Assembly: GCA_025058955.1 (NCBI GenBank) | Contig: JANXDV010000014.1 | Location: 13,933-19,459 of the forward strand | DNA length: 5,527 bases | Direction: 5' to 3' | Source: Archaeoglobaceae archaeon | GTDB lineage: Archaea > Halobacteriota > Archaeoglobi > Archaeoglobales > Archaeoglobaceae | Part shown: one piece after another, positions 1 through 5,314 of the stretch | Layout: each line of letters begins with the position of its first letter | Numbering within the stretch: position 1 is the first letter of the stretch | Position numbers and translations under genes: made by a program | The notes under the pieces: model-generated | Seen by the model: the letters and a program-made list of their open reading frames with translations, nothing else | Database searches by the model: none | What the model was told of the DNA's origin: nothing

Positions 1-86
1 TTTTCAGCCAAAAGTTGTCCAACTCGGAAAGCAAGCTGATAAACTTCATCATCACAACTACCTGAGCCAATAACGCCGATCTGCAT
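1..86 (-). CDS. LOG/TIGR00725-like Rossmann-fold protein, N-terminal fragment
   Basis: Only the first 28 codons are inside the window; the gene continues past base 1. The peptide opens with MQIGVIGSGSCDDEVYQLA and goes on to FRVGQLLAE. A short beta strand, a Gly/Ser-rich loop (residues 4-9), an acidic pair and a helix match the start of the TIGR00725/LOG-related family, whose members begin with a similar I-G-V-I-G-x-G-x-C-D motif and then 'A..VG..LAE.G'. Members have a nucleotide-binding Rossmann fold. Some LOG relatives are nucleotide phosphoribohydrolases, but the role of this subfamily is not settled and the catalytic PGGxGTxxE region lies outside the window. The ATG at 86-84 is the natural start because the family motif begins there. 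A purine-rich GGGAG (101-97) lies 10 bases upstream as a weak ribosome site. The gene is divergent from the one starting at 156. It could instead be another Rossmann-type nucleotide-binding protein. Confidence 0.7.
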   Translation of the reverse strand, partial: MQIGVIGSGSCDDEVYQLAFRVGQLLAE

Positions 87-104
87 AAACAAACTTCTCC
101 CAGA

Positions 105-114
105 TTTAAAAATA
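105..114 (+). promoter_or_regulatory. Candidate TATA box for the gene at 156
   Basis: The AT-rich stretch TTTAAAAATA lies about 46 bases before the ATG at 156. With the usual archaeal distance of about 26 bases from TATA centre to start site, transcription would begin near 136, giving a leader of about 20 bases with a poor, GTGGGG-type (148-153) ribosome site. The stretch is nearly symmetric, so it could also serve the leftward gene, whose transcript would then start almost at its ATG. This assignment rests on sequence resemblance only. Confidence 0.4.
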
Positions 115-130
115 CGTTTGGAAAAGTTCA

Positions 131-141
131 TATCTTTAAGT
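131..141 (-). promoter_or_regulatory. Candidate TATA-like element for the leftward gene at 86
   Basis: Read on the minus strand this is ACTTAAAGATA. A transcript starting about 26 bases downstream would begin near 109 and carry a leader of roughly 24 bases containing the purine-rich GGGAG at 101-97. It is a weak match, and the AT-rich stretch at 105-114 is a competing candidate that would imply a leaderless transcript. Confidence 0.25.
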
Positions 142-155
142 AGCAAAGTGGGGAA

Positions 156-791
156 ATGGAACCAAAGGACTACCGAATTTTACTTGCTGAAAAGGGTGTT
201 GAGGAGATAAAGAAGCTCTCGAATTCTTTGAGAATTCTGAAGAGAAAGGAGTTTATTGCAAAAATTGAAGAGATCTCCGCTAAACTTCAAACGGTAAAAT
301 ATAGCTACATGCCAGCAGAAGAAGTTGCAAAGCTTGAAGAAATTTTAAAGATCTCTGAAATTTCTTCAAAGCTCAGAAAAGAGATCCAGCAGAGAGATCT
401 GCAAGGGTTAACAGCGGATTACTGGCTCGAATACCTCGAGAATCTCCCAGAGCTTATGAAAAGGGGCGAAATAATGAAGATCTACGAAGCAATTCGATTC
501 TTTTCTGGAGATGTGCTTTCTAAAAGAAAACTTGATCGTCTTTGGCTTTGCCTATTTGATTGTGGCTTCAAGCTCGAAGTTGTAACAAATTCCGAAGCTC
601 TTGCAGTCGGGAGAAGAGTTGTAGCATATCTACCGCCAAGAAAGTTTGGTGAAGTGATCAGCAGAGGAATGTTTGTCGAAGCAACTCTGGAGAAAAAGGG
701 AGAGCTTAGTATTGAGGAGATCAGGAAGATCTCGAGAAGCCTTGGAGAAGTTGAAGCTCTTCTGATCTCACTCCTCAGCTCTAAAGGTTAA
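156..791 (+). CDS. Unrecognised 211-residue, mostly helical cytoplasmic protein
   Basis: I do not recognise this protein. It is a full ORF (ATG to TAA) with no signal peptide and no membrane segment. Residues 1-115 look almost entirely helical and rich in Lys, Glu, Leu and Ile, with possible coiled-coil stretches near residues 13-50 and 55-83. A more compact region follows, including LDRLWLCLFDCGFKLEV (about 126-142), which holds the only two cysteines. Next come a likely beta segment RRVVAYLPPRKFGEVI and a C-terminal helix ending in LLSSKG. The helical half followed by a small beta-containing half loosely resembles GINS subunits, but I see no diagnostic motif and do not make that call. Codon and amino-acid use match the neighbours, which argues for a real native gene. 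It starts from its own divergent promoter region and converges stop-to-stop with the guanylyltransferase gene. The ATG at 156 is the first good start; the ribosome site is poor. Confidence 0.75.
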   Translation: MEPKDYRILLAEKGVEEIKKLSNSLRILKRKEFIAKIEEISAKLQTVKYSYMPAEEVAKLEEILKISEISSKLRKEIQQRDLQGLTADYWLEYLENLPELMKRGEIMKIYEAIRFFSGDVLSKRKLDRLWLCLFDCGFKLEVVTNSEALAVGRRVVAYLPPRKFGEVISRGMFVEATLEKKGELSIEEIRKISRSLGEVEALLISLLSSKG

Positions 792-2144
792 CTATCTGCC
801 GTAATCGTCTTCAATTCTTTCTATATCGTCCTCCTCAAGATATTCTCCAATCTGGGTCTCTATTACCTCCAAATCCACTTTGCCAGGGTTTTCGAGTCTG
901 TGAATAACCCCAGCGGGAATGAATGTGCTCTCCCCCGGGCGAAGCAAGATCTCTTTGTTGTCAAACACTACTCTTGCGGTTCCCTTAACAACAACCCAGT
1001 GCTCACTGCGATGATAATGCCTCTGCAAGCTAAGCCTTTTGCCAGGCTTGATCGTTATCCTCTTGATCTTATATCTCTCCCCCTCTTCAAGCAAAGTGTA
1101 TGTTCCCCAGGGTCTGTAAGCGGTTCTATGGATTACAGCTCTTTTATCGCCCCTTTTTGAAAGAACTTTGTGCAGTTCCTTCACCTTCTCCGATTTTCCA
1201 AGCTTGGAGATCAGCAGAGCATCATCAGTGTCCACTAAGATTAGATCTTCAACGCCAATCATCGCAATTAGCTTTTGAGCCACAATTAGGTTATTTCTTG
1301 ACTCAAAGCTCAATGGCTTTTCACCAACAATTGCGTTGCCATTTTCATCCTTTTTTAAAACATCGTAAAGAGAATCAAAGCTTCCAAGATCGCTCCATTT
1401 TGTTGCTAAAGGCACAACCGCAACTCTTTTGGACTTTTCAAGTATTCCATAGTCAACCGAAATTTCAGGAATCTTTTTATAAATTTCATCAATTTTTTCA
1501 GAATTATCAAAAGCTTTAAAAATATCTGGAGCAAGTTTTTTGACTTCTTCCCTGAACAAATCTGAATCGAATAGAAACATTCCACTGTTCCAATAATAGC
1601 CACTTTCAACGTATCTCTTTGCAGTCTCAAGATCTGGCTTCTCTTTAAACTGATCCACGATGAAGCCATCTCCAACAGCCTTTCCAGGCTTTATATAGCC
1701 GTAGCCCGTATGGGCTTTTGTTGGTTTGATCCCAAAGGTGACAAGATAATTGTCTGCCAATTTTTCCGCAGAGCTAAAGGCTTTCTTGTATTCTTCATTA
1801 ACTTCCAAAAGATGGTCTGAAGGTAAAACTGCGAACTTTCCAGAATTGGATTTTAGAACCCAGAAGATCGCTGGTAAAGTGCTTTTTGCCATTGGCTCTA
1901 AAAATATGTTCTCCTTCGGAATTTCGATGCCAATTTCTTCGAGATCGTCAAGAATTCTGAACTTATACTCCCTATTTGCAACTATAAAGACCTCTTCTGG
2001 CTTAGAAAAAATCAATGCTCTTTCAACAGTCTTTTGAAACAATGAGGAATTTTCAAAGAGCTTTATGAATTGTTTCGGCATAAGCTCTCTGCTCAATGGC
2101 CAAAGCCTTGTTCCTTTGCCTCCAGCGAGGATCAAAGTTTTCAT
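792..2144 (-). CDS. manC: Bifunctional mannose-1-phosphate guanylyltransferase / mannose-6-phosphate isomerase
   Basis: A 450-residue cytoplasmic protein, the usual length for the two-domain ManC/AlgA-type enzyme. The N-terminal nucleotidyltransferase domain (about 1-270) carries the signature LAGGKGTRLWPLSRELMPKQF at residues 6-26 (shown by G8, G9, G11, R13, K24), the metal-binding LPSDH at 107-111, EKP at 168-170 and WNSGMF at 185-190. The C-terminal cupin domain (about 344-440) has RPWG (344-347), the metal-site cluster RHYHRSEHW (375-383) and IPAGVIH ending at H415, as in type II phosphomannose isomerases. Together these would turn fructose-6-phosphate into mannose-6-phosphate and mannose-1-phosphate plus GTP into GDP-mannose. 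A phosphomannomutase must be encoded elsewhere. In archaea GDP-mannose feeds surface glycans and, in some thermophiles, mannosylated solutes. Which applies here is not visible. The gene is last in the leftward cluster, 9 bases after the methyltransferase stop. No clear ribosome site precedes the ATG. Confidence 0.95.
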   Translation of the reverse strand: MKTLILAGGKGTRLWPLSRELMPKQFIKLFENSSLFQKTVERALIFSKPEEVFIVANREYKFRILDDLEEIGIEIPKENIFLEPMAKSTLPAIFWVLKSNSGKFAVLPSDHLLEVNEEYKKAFSSAEKLADNYLVTFGIKPTKAHTGYGYIKPGKAVGDGFIVDQFKEKPDLETAKRYVESGYYWNSGMFLFDSDLFREEVKKLAPDIFKAFDNSEKIDEIYKKIPEISVDYGILEKSKRVAVVPLATKWSDLGSFDSLYDVLKKDENGNAIVGEKPLSFESRNNLIVAQKLIAMIGVEDLILVDTDDALLISKLGKSEKVKELHKVLSKRGDKRAVIHRTAYRPWGTYTLLEEGERYKIKRITIKPGKRLSLQRHYHRSEHWVVVKGTARVVFDNKEILLRPGESTFIPAGVIHRLENPGKVDLEVIETQIGEYLEEDDIERIEDDYGR

Positions 2145-2153
2145 AATTAAAAT

Positions 2154-2855
2154 CTATTTGGTATTAATATTTTTCTTCAACTTCTCAATTGCACTCAAAG
2201 TTCTTCCAAAGATGCCAAAGAGAGTTTGAAGCTCGTAATCTCTTAGCCTTGCCCTTCCAAGAACTCTTCTAAGCGTAACAAGCTCTCTTCGCTCCCTTTG
2301 TTTTGGAAAGCTCACCTGCTCGAGCAATTCCGCAACCTTTTTGATCAAAATCTCCAATTCTTCAGCCTTTGCCAAATTTTCCTTAGTTTCCACTTTTTTC
2401 TTACTCAGAAAGTAAAGCAAAATCGCTGCAGCATGGCTTACATTCATCACAGGATAAGCTTCGCTTGTTGGAATCTTTACAAGAATATGACATTTTTCGA
2501 TCTCTTCATTTAGCAGTCCAAAATCTTCTCTGCCAAAAAGAACTGCAACTTCTCCTTCAACATATTCTAAAAGCTCTTCAGGAGTTAGCAATGGCTTTCT
2601 AAGAAACCTATAATCTCCTCCAGAGATTCCAGTTGTGCCAACAATGAGGTTGAATTTTGAAAGAAATGAGAAAAGGTCTTCAATTAAAACAGCATTCTCA
2701 AGCACGTCTTTTGCATTCGCAGATGTTTTAAAGCTATCTTCAGTGACATTGCATTTATAAAGATAGAGTTTTTGGAATCCAAAGTTTTTAACAAGTCTTG
2801 CGATGAAGCCTATGTTCTCTGGGATCTTCAACTCTACAAGCACGACATGGATCAT
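2154..2855 (-). CDS. trmJ: TrmJ-like tRNA (cytidine-32) 2'-O-methyltransferase, SPOUT family
   Basis: A 233-residue cytoplasmic protein, close to the usual TrmJ length (about 230-250). The SpoU/TrmH-type knot methyltransferase motifs appear in order: PENIGFIARLVKNFG at 12-26 (motif 1, with N14 and R20), VAVLFGREDFGLLNEEI at 103-119 (motif 2, G108, E110, G113) and IPTSEAYPVMNVSHAAAILL at 128-147 (motif 3, N138 and S140, with the knotted S-adenosylmethionine site). The C-terminal part (about 155-233) is helical and basic, as in TrmJ. Characterised TrmJ proteins methylate the ribose of position 32 in the tRNA anticodon loop. The archaeal enzyme studied in Sulfolobus prefers C32. The open frame continues 40 codons upstream to 2975, but that part overlaps the cytochrome gene, while family homology begins exactly at the ATG at 2855. 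There the upstream stop and this start share a base (TGATG), which implies coupled translation. Another SpoU-type RNA methyltransferase is possible, but TrmJ fits best. Confidence 0.85.
   Translation of the reverse strand: MIHVVLVELKIPENIGFIARLVKNFGFQKLYLYKCNVTEDSFKTSANAKDVLENAVLIEDLFSFLSKFNLIVGTTGISGGDYRFLRKPLLTPEELLEYVEGEVAVLFGREDFGLLNEEIEKCHILVKIPTSEAYPVMNVSHAAAILLYFLSKKKVETKENLAKAEELEILIKKVAELLEQVSFPKQRERRELVTLRRVLGRARLRDYELQTLFGIFGRTLSAIEKLKKNINTK
2162..2171 (-). promoter_or_regulatory. Possible internal TATA element before manC
   Basis: The minus strand reads AATATTAATA inside the last codons of the methyltransferase gene, with its centre about 23 bases upstream of the manC ATG. Because manC has no visible ribosome site, a leaderless transcript starting at or very near the ATG is possible, in addition to read-through from upstream. 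The spacing is slightly short of the usual 26 bases and AT-rich 3' ends are common, so this is a weak call. Confidence 0.25.
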
Positions 2856-3280
2856 CAGCTTCGAGTATTTGCGGAATGCGGATCGTGGCAGTAAGAGCAA
2901 CGGACACCGCTTCCATGGTTTTCTTCGACTGTTGCAATATTTCTTCCAGCGATCTTCTTGTGGCAGAGCATACAAGTGTCGCGCGTGTCCTCAACGATTA
3001 TACTCTCCTTTGTTCTTAGCTTTGCATGCTCTTCTCCAGTTCCATGGCAATTCACGCATTCAACGGTTGAATGATTGCCCAGAGACCATTTTGTATGGGT
3101 CTGCAGATGACACTGCTTGCAAACTTCACTCTCCACATAGCTTGGTTTCTTGCTCATCTCTTTTTCCATCCATTTCTCAATACTGCTCTGCTTTACCATA
3201 GGAGAATAGCCGAAGGTATAAGCGATAACGATGCCATAGATCGCAACTGCAAAGATCAGCACGATCAGCGTAGCCCTCAT
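2855..3280 (-). CDS. Membrane-anchored tetraheme cytochrome c, NapC/NrfH-like
   Basis: A 141-residue protein with four CxxCH heme c motifs: CKQCH (54-58), CVNCH (75-79), CMLCH (103-107) and CSYCH (128-132). An uncleaved-looking hydrophobic helix (about 4-24) should anchor it in the membrane with the hemes outside. Five further histidines (62, 70, 85, 122, 135) could supply distal ligands for four bis-His hemes. The pairing of the first two hemes, with Trp, Asn-His and a C-x-x-C-H-G ending in between, recalls the NapC/NrfH quinol-dehydrogenase cytochromes, whose small members have a similar size. Its genomic position matches that of the DsrJ cytochrome beside DsrO and DsrP, but DsrJ is described as triheme. 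It starts inside the Fe-S protein gene by an ATGA overlap, behind a GGTGGTGGAG stretch (3292-3283) that can bind the ribosome. The likely role is passing electrons between the Fe-S/NrfD partner and an external acceptor or donor, which I cannot identify. Confidence 0.9.
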   Translation of the reverse strand: MRATLIVLIFAVAIYGIVIAYTFGYSPMVKQSSIEKWMEKEMSKKPSYVESEVCKQCHLQTHTKWSLGNHSTVECVNCHGTGEEHAKLRTKESIIVEDTRDTCMLCHKKIAGRNIATVEENHGSGVRCSYCHDPHSANTRS

Positions 3281-3960
3281 AGCTCCACCACCGCATCAAG
3301 ATTCAGGTAAAAGACCCTCGGCAAAGTTCCCGCTTCAGGCTTAAGAACCTTTACTCTGCTTCTTTTAAGCAATTCATAGATTTTACTTCCCTCTTCGAGA
3401 CTTCCAAATCTTCTGGCTTCAGTTGGGCAAACTAAAACGCACACAGGTTTCAAGCCTCTTACAAGGCGGTGATAGCAGAAGGTGCACTTATCTGTGGCCT
3501 TTTCTTCAGGGTGGACAAACGTGGCTCCATATGGGCAAGCGGTGATGCAGTATTTGCAACCTATGCATGTGTTCTTATCTACGAGCACAACTCCTTCTTT
3601 TGTGTGGAATCTCGCATAAACTGGGCAAACGATGACGCATGGAGCATTAGCACAGTGGTTACAGAGCTTTGGCACATAGAAACCATTTTTAGCCTTTGAC
3701 TTTAAGAATGGATTCTCCTCGGTATTCATAACAACTTTCTTACCATCTAAATAACCCTCGATCCAAGTTCTTGAGATTGGTAATTCCATTGGCACATGAT
3801 TTTCGATCTTGCATGCAATAACGCATTTTCCACAGCCGATGCACTTGTCAACATCCACTACCATCGCGTATTCTTTCGTATTCTTAGAGTTCGCTGGCAT
3901 CGAAATCGCTGGTATTATCGGAAGGGCTAATAAGGTCTTAAGAAACTCTCTACGCTTCAT
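3277..3960 (-). CDS. Tat-exported ferredoxin-like subunit with four [4Fe-4S] motifs (NrfC/DsrO/PsrB-like)
   Basis: A 227-residue electron-transfer subunit. The N-terminus MKRREFLKTLLALPIIPAIS is a clear twin-arginine signal (RR at 3-4, FLK at 6-8, hydrophobic stretch 9-20), so the folded protein should sit on the outer face of the membrane. All sixteen cysteines fall in four cluster groups: C40/43/46/50, C100/103/108/112, C132/135/138/142 and C159/162/174/178. This is the pattern of the NrfC, PsrB, TtrB and DsrO (HmeA) proteins, which relay electrons between a partner enzyme and an NrfD-type membrane subunit. Length is typical. The start ATG at 3960 has a perfect GGAGGTGA site (3971-3964) embedded in the last codons of the NrfD gene, which it overlaps by 11 bases. 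Its 3' end overlaps the cytochrome start by 4 bases. No molybdopterin catalytic subunit is nearby, so its usual partner is replaced or encoded elsewhere. Confidence 0.93.
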   Translation of the reverse strand: MKRREFLKTLLALPIIPAISMPANSKNTKEYAMVVDVDKCIGCGKCVIACKIENHVPMELPISRTWIEGYLDGKKVVMNTEENPFLKSKAKNGFYVPKLCNHCANAPCVIVCPVYARFHTKEGVVLVDKNTCIGCKYCITACPYGATFVHPEEKATDKCTFCYHRLVRGLKPVCVLVCPTEARRFGSLEEGSKIYELLKRSRVKVLKPEAGTLPRVFYLNLDAVVEL

Positions 3961-5215
3961 GTTTCACCTCCATTGGTAAAAACTTGTAAACGAGATAATA
4001 AGCAAAAATTGCAAGAGCTAACGCTCCAGCTACGAACATAGCTTCAAATGGATGAATTTGTGTTGGTATTGATATTCCTGAGATGTTCTTCATGAATTGT
4101 CCAGAAAATACGAAGTTTATTCTAAACACAAAGAGTCCCAATATTGTGAGTGTTGCTGAGGCAAAAAGCAACTTGATCTTATTTCCAGCAATCAGTAGAA
4201 GAATTAAAGGTATCAGCAAGCCCACGAGTAGTTCTAATATCCAGTAGTTTAATGCTTGGCTCCCAAATAACAAGTTGTTGATCGAGGAGACCGCTTGCTC
4301 ATTTACCGCAGGATAACCAGAGACTATGAACTTCCAAGCGTTGAATAGAATTGCCACGATCAAAGAGAAGGCAAGCAAATTCTTCAAAACTCGTAGCGCA
4401 GAAAGCTTTTCCGATGATCCCGTAACCCAGGAAGTTATAACTGAGGCAAAGATCAGCACCGCAGAACCTCCGATGATTGCGGAGATTATGAAGTAAATTG
4501 GCGTCGTTGCATCGTGCCATAATGGTATATATGTTACAGCAAAAAGAGCTCCAAGGTTGCTATAAGCAAGAATTGCTGTGATTAGAGCTACAAAGCCTAT
4601 TGGCTTTGCAAAACTAAGATCAAGCTCCCTATTTGGGGTTACCAAAAACTTTCCAAGTCTGCGAAGCTTTGAAGATTCGACGATCTCGATCTTCAGAAGG
4701 TAATCTCCAATAAAACGGAGGGAGAGAAGTTTACCAACAAAACCCTTAAAGTTCTTCAATTTTGATTGAGCTAATAGATCCGCTCGGAAATAAAACCAGC
4801 CTTCAAAGATCAGAAAGACCACTTCAAGAACGTAAAACATGATCATCCAATACATCACACTCATTGGATTTGCATGACCCAGCAGAGCATAAGCACCTCT
4901 TTCTACCCTTTCCAGATCGACTGCAATTGTAAATAGTCCCACCGCTATTACAAGAATTCCGATCACTATTGCATCTTTCACAACACTTTCAAGCTCTCTT
5001 ATATGCAATATTTCTGCAGCGGAGGCAATTGCAGCGGTGCCTATAAGAACCAAGAAAACATACAAAGCCACAAGCGTTCTCCATGGGATCCCTAATGCGG
5101 ATTCGAAATCCTCTACAGGCATTAGCACTTCAAAATGGATCTGATAAGCTCCGAGGAATCCCGAGGCTATCAGGGCGAGCATAGTTGAAACGAAAATGAT
5201 TTCTGTTAGCTTCAA
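3950..5215 (-). CDS. NrfD/DsrP-like polytopic membrane subunit, probable quinone-site protein
   Basis: Residue numbers count from the first possible TTG at 5239 (429 residues); the start preferred here (5215) is residue 9. Ten hydrophobic helices can be placed near 12-32, 54-74, 88-108, 128-150, 212-235, 247-271, 285-305, 332-352, 356-376 and 398-420. This matches the ten-helix DsrP/HmeB branch of the NrfD family better than the eight-helix PsrC type. The stretch DLERVERGAYALL (108-120) followed by NPMSVMYW (124-131) and E139...E146 is the conserved NrfD core near helices 3-4. A basic loop of about 60 residues (151-210) separates helices 4 and 5 and is probably cytoplasmic. NrfD proteins exchange electrons with membrane quinones through a partner Fe-S subunit, here the next gene. 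I prefer the TTG at 5215 because GAGGTGA (5226-5220) lies 4 bases before it and the TATA box at 5263-5271 would give a leader of about 26 bases. The TTG at 5239 has no ribosome site. Confidence 0.87.
   Translation of the reverse strand: MKLTEIIFVSTMLALIASGFLGAYQIHFEVLMPVEDFESALGIPWRTLVALYVFLVLIGTAAIASAAEILHIRELESVVKDAIVIGILVIAVGLFTIAVDLERVERGAYALLGHANPMSVMYWMIMFYVLEVVFLIFEGWFYFRADLLAQSKLKNFKGFVGKLLSLRFIGDYLLKIEIVESSKLRRLGKFLVTPNRELDLSFAKPIGFVALITAILAYSNLGALFAVTYIPLWHDATTPIYFIISAIIGGSAVLIFASVITSWVTGSSEKLSALRVLKNLLAFSLIVAILFNAWKFIVSGYPAVNEQAVSSINNLLFGSQALNYWILELLVGLLIPLILLLIAGNKIKLLFASATLTILGLFVFRINFVFSGQFMKNISGISIPTQIHPFEAMFVAGALALAIFAYYLVYKFLPMEVKHEA
3964..3971 (-). promoter_or_regulatory. 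Strong ribosome binding site for the Fe-S protein
   Basis: The minus strand reads GGAGGTGA, a full match to the archaeal 16S rRNA tail, 3 bases before the ATG at 3960. It lies inside the NrfD coding sequence (Met-Glu-Val codons), so translation of the Fe-S subunit is set to start while the NrfD mRNA is being finished. It confirms the Fe-S start codon. Confidence 0.85.
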
Positions 5216-5219
5216 GATC

Positions 5220-5226
5220 TCACCTC
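5220..5226 (-). promoter_or_regulatory. Ribosome binding site that decides the NrfD start
   Basis: The minus strand reads GAGGTGA, separated by GATC from a TTG at 5215. The spacing is nearly the same as that of the perfect site before the downstream Fe-S gene (3 bases). This favours the shorter NrfD protein; a start at the upstream TTG (5239) would put this motif inside the coding region. Confidence 0.6.
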
Positions 5227-5262
5227 TTTCCTTGCTCAAGTTTTTAGCTTTTTAAGTTTTTC

Positions 5263-5271
5263 TAATTTATA
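5263..5271 (-). promoter_or_regulatory. TATA box for the NrfD-led operon
   Basis: The minus strand reads TATAAATTA, the best TATA-type match in the window. A start site about 26 bases downstream falls near 5241, giving a leader of about 26 bases to the preferred TTG start, with its ribosome site. No clear BRE precedes it. This suggests the redox cluster has its own promoter, separate from the CO dehydrogenase-like gene just upstream. Confidence 0.6.
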
Positions 5272-5280
5272 GCAAGGATT

Positions 5281-5292
5281 GAGAAAAAATTG
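5281..5292 (-). terminator. T-rich putative terminator after the cooS-like gene
   Basis: The minus strand reads CAATTTTTTCTC, starting about 23 bases after the TGA stop of the cooS-like gene. Archaeal termination often needs only a run of T without a hairpin. The run of six T plus TCTC sits just ahead of the TATA box of the next operon, as expected for a terminator between two transcription units. No stable hairpin is evident, and read-through cannot be excluded. Confidence 0.45.
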
Positions 5293-5314
5293 ATTATGAT
5301 AAGTTAATTTATAT

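Noticed and set aside
156..791. GINS-subunit identity for the unknown protein
   Set aside because: Only the broad layout (helical half plus small beta half) is similar; no conserved GINS motif could be matched by eye.
900..2037. Several open frames opposite or overlapping manC (rightward at 900-1160, 1100-1519 and 1750-2037; leftward out of frame at 1406-1675)
   Set aside because: Their translations are composition artefacts without motifs, lying entirely inside a well-supported gene with nucleotidyltransferase and cupin signatures.
2856..2975. A 40-codon N-terminal extension of the methyltransferase reading frame
   Set aside because: It overlaps the same-strand cytochrome c gene including two heme motifs, shows no methyltransferase homology, and the family sequence begins exactly at the ATG at 2855, which is coupled to the cytochrome stop by TGATG.
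2298..3310. Rightward open frames at 2298-2513, 2803-3201 and 3071-3310, and a leftward out-of-frame one at 2788-2994
   Set aside because: They are shadows of the methyltransferase, cytochrome and Fe-S genes. The Cys/His-rich look of some comes from the complement or a shifted frame of heme motif codons.
3469..4520. Open frames at 3469-3699 (rightward) and 4299-4520 (leftward, out of frame)
   Set aside because: Both lie inside the Fe-S and NrfD genes, have no recognisable features, and no separate start signals.
3277..5215. Naming the NrfD and Fe-S genes dsrP and dsrO (hmeB and hmeA)
   Set aside because: The helix number and Fe-S layout fit, but the cytochrome has four rather than three heme motifs, and no dsrM or dsrK partner is in the window, so family-level calls are safer.
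5240..5314. A small RNA or riboswitch between the CooS-like and NrfD genes
   Set aside because: The 75 bases are very AT-rich, are explained by a T-run and a TATA box, and show no convincing paired structure.
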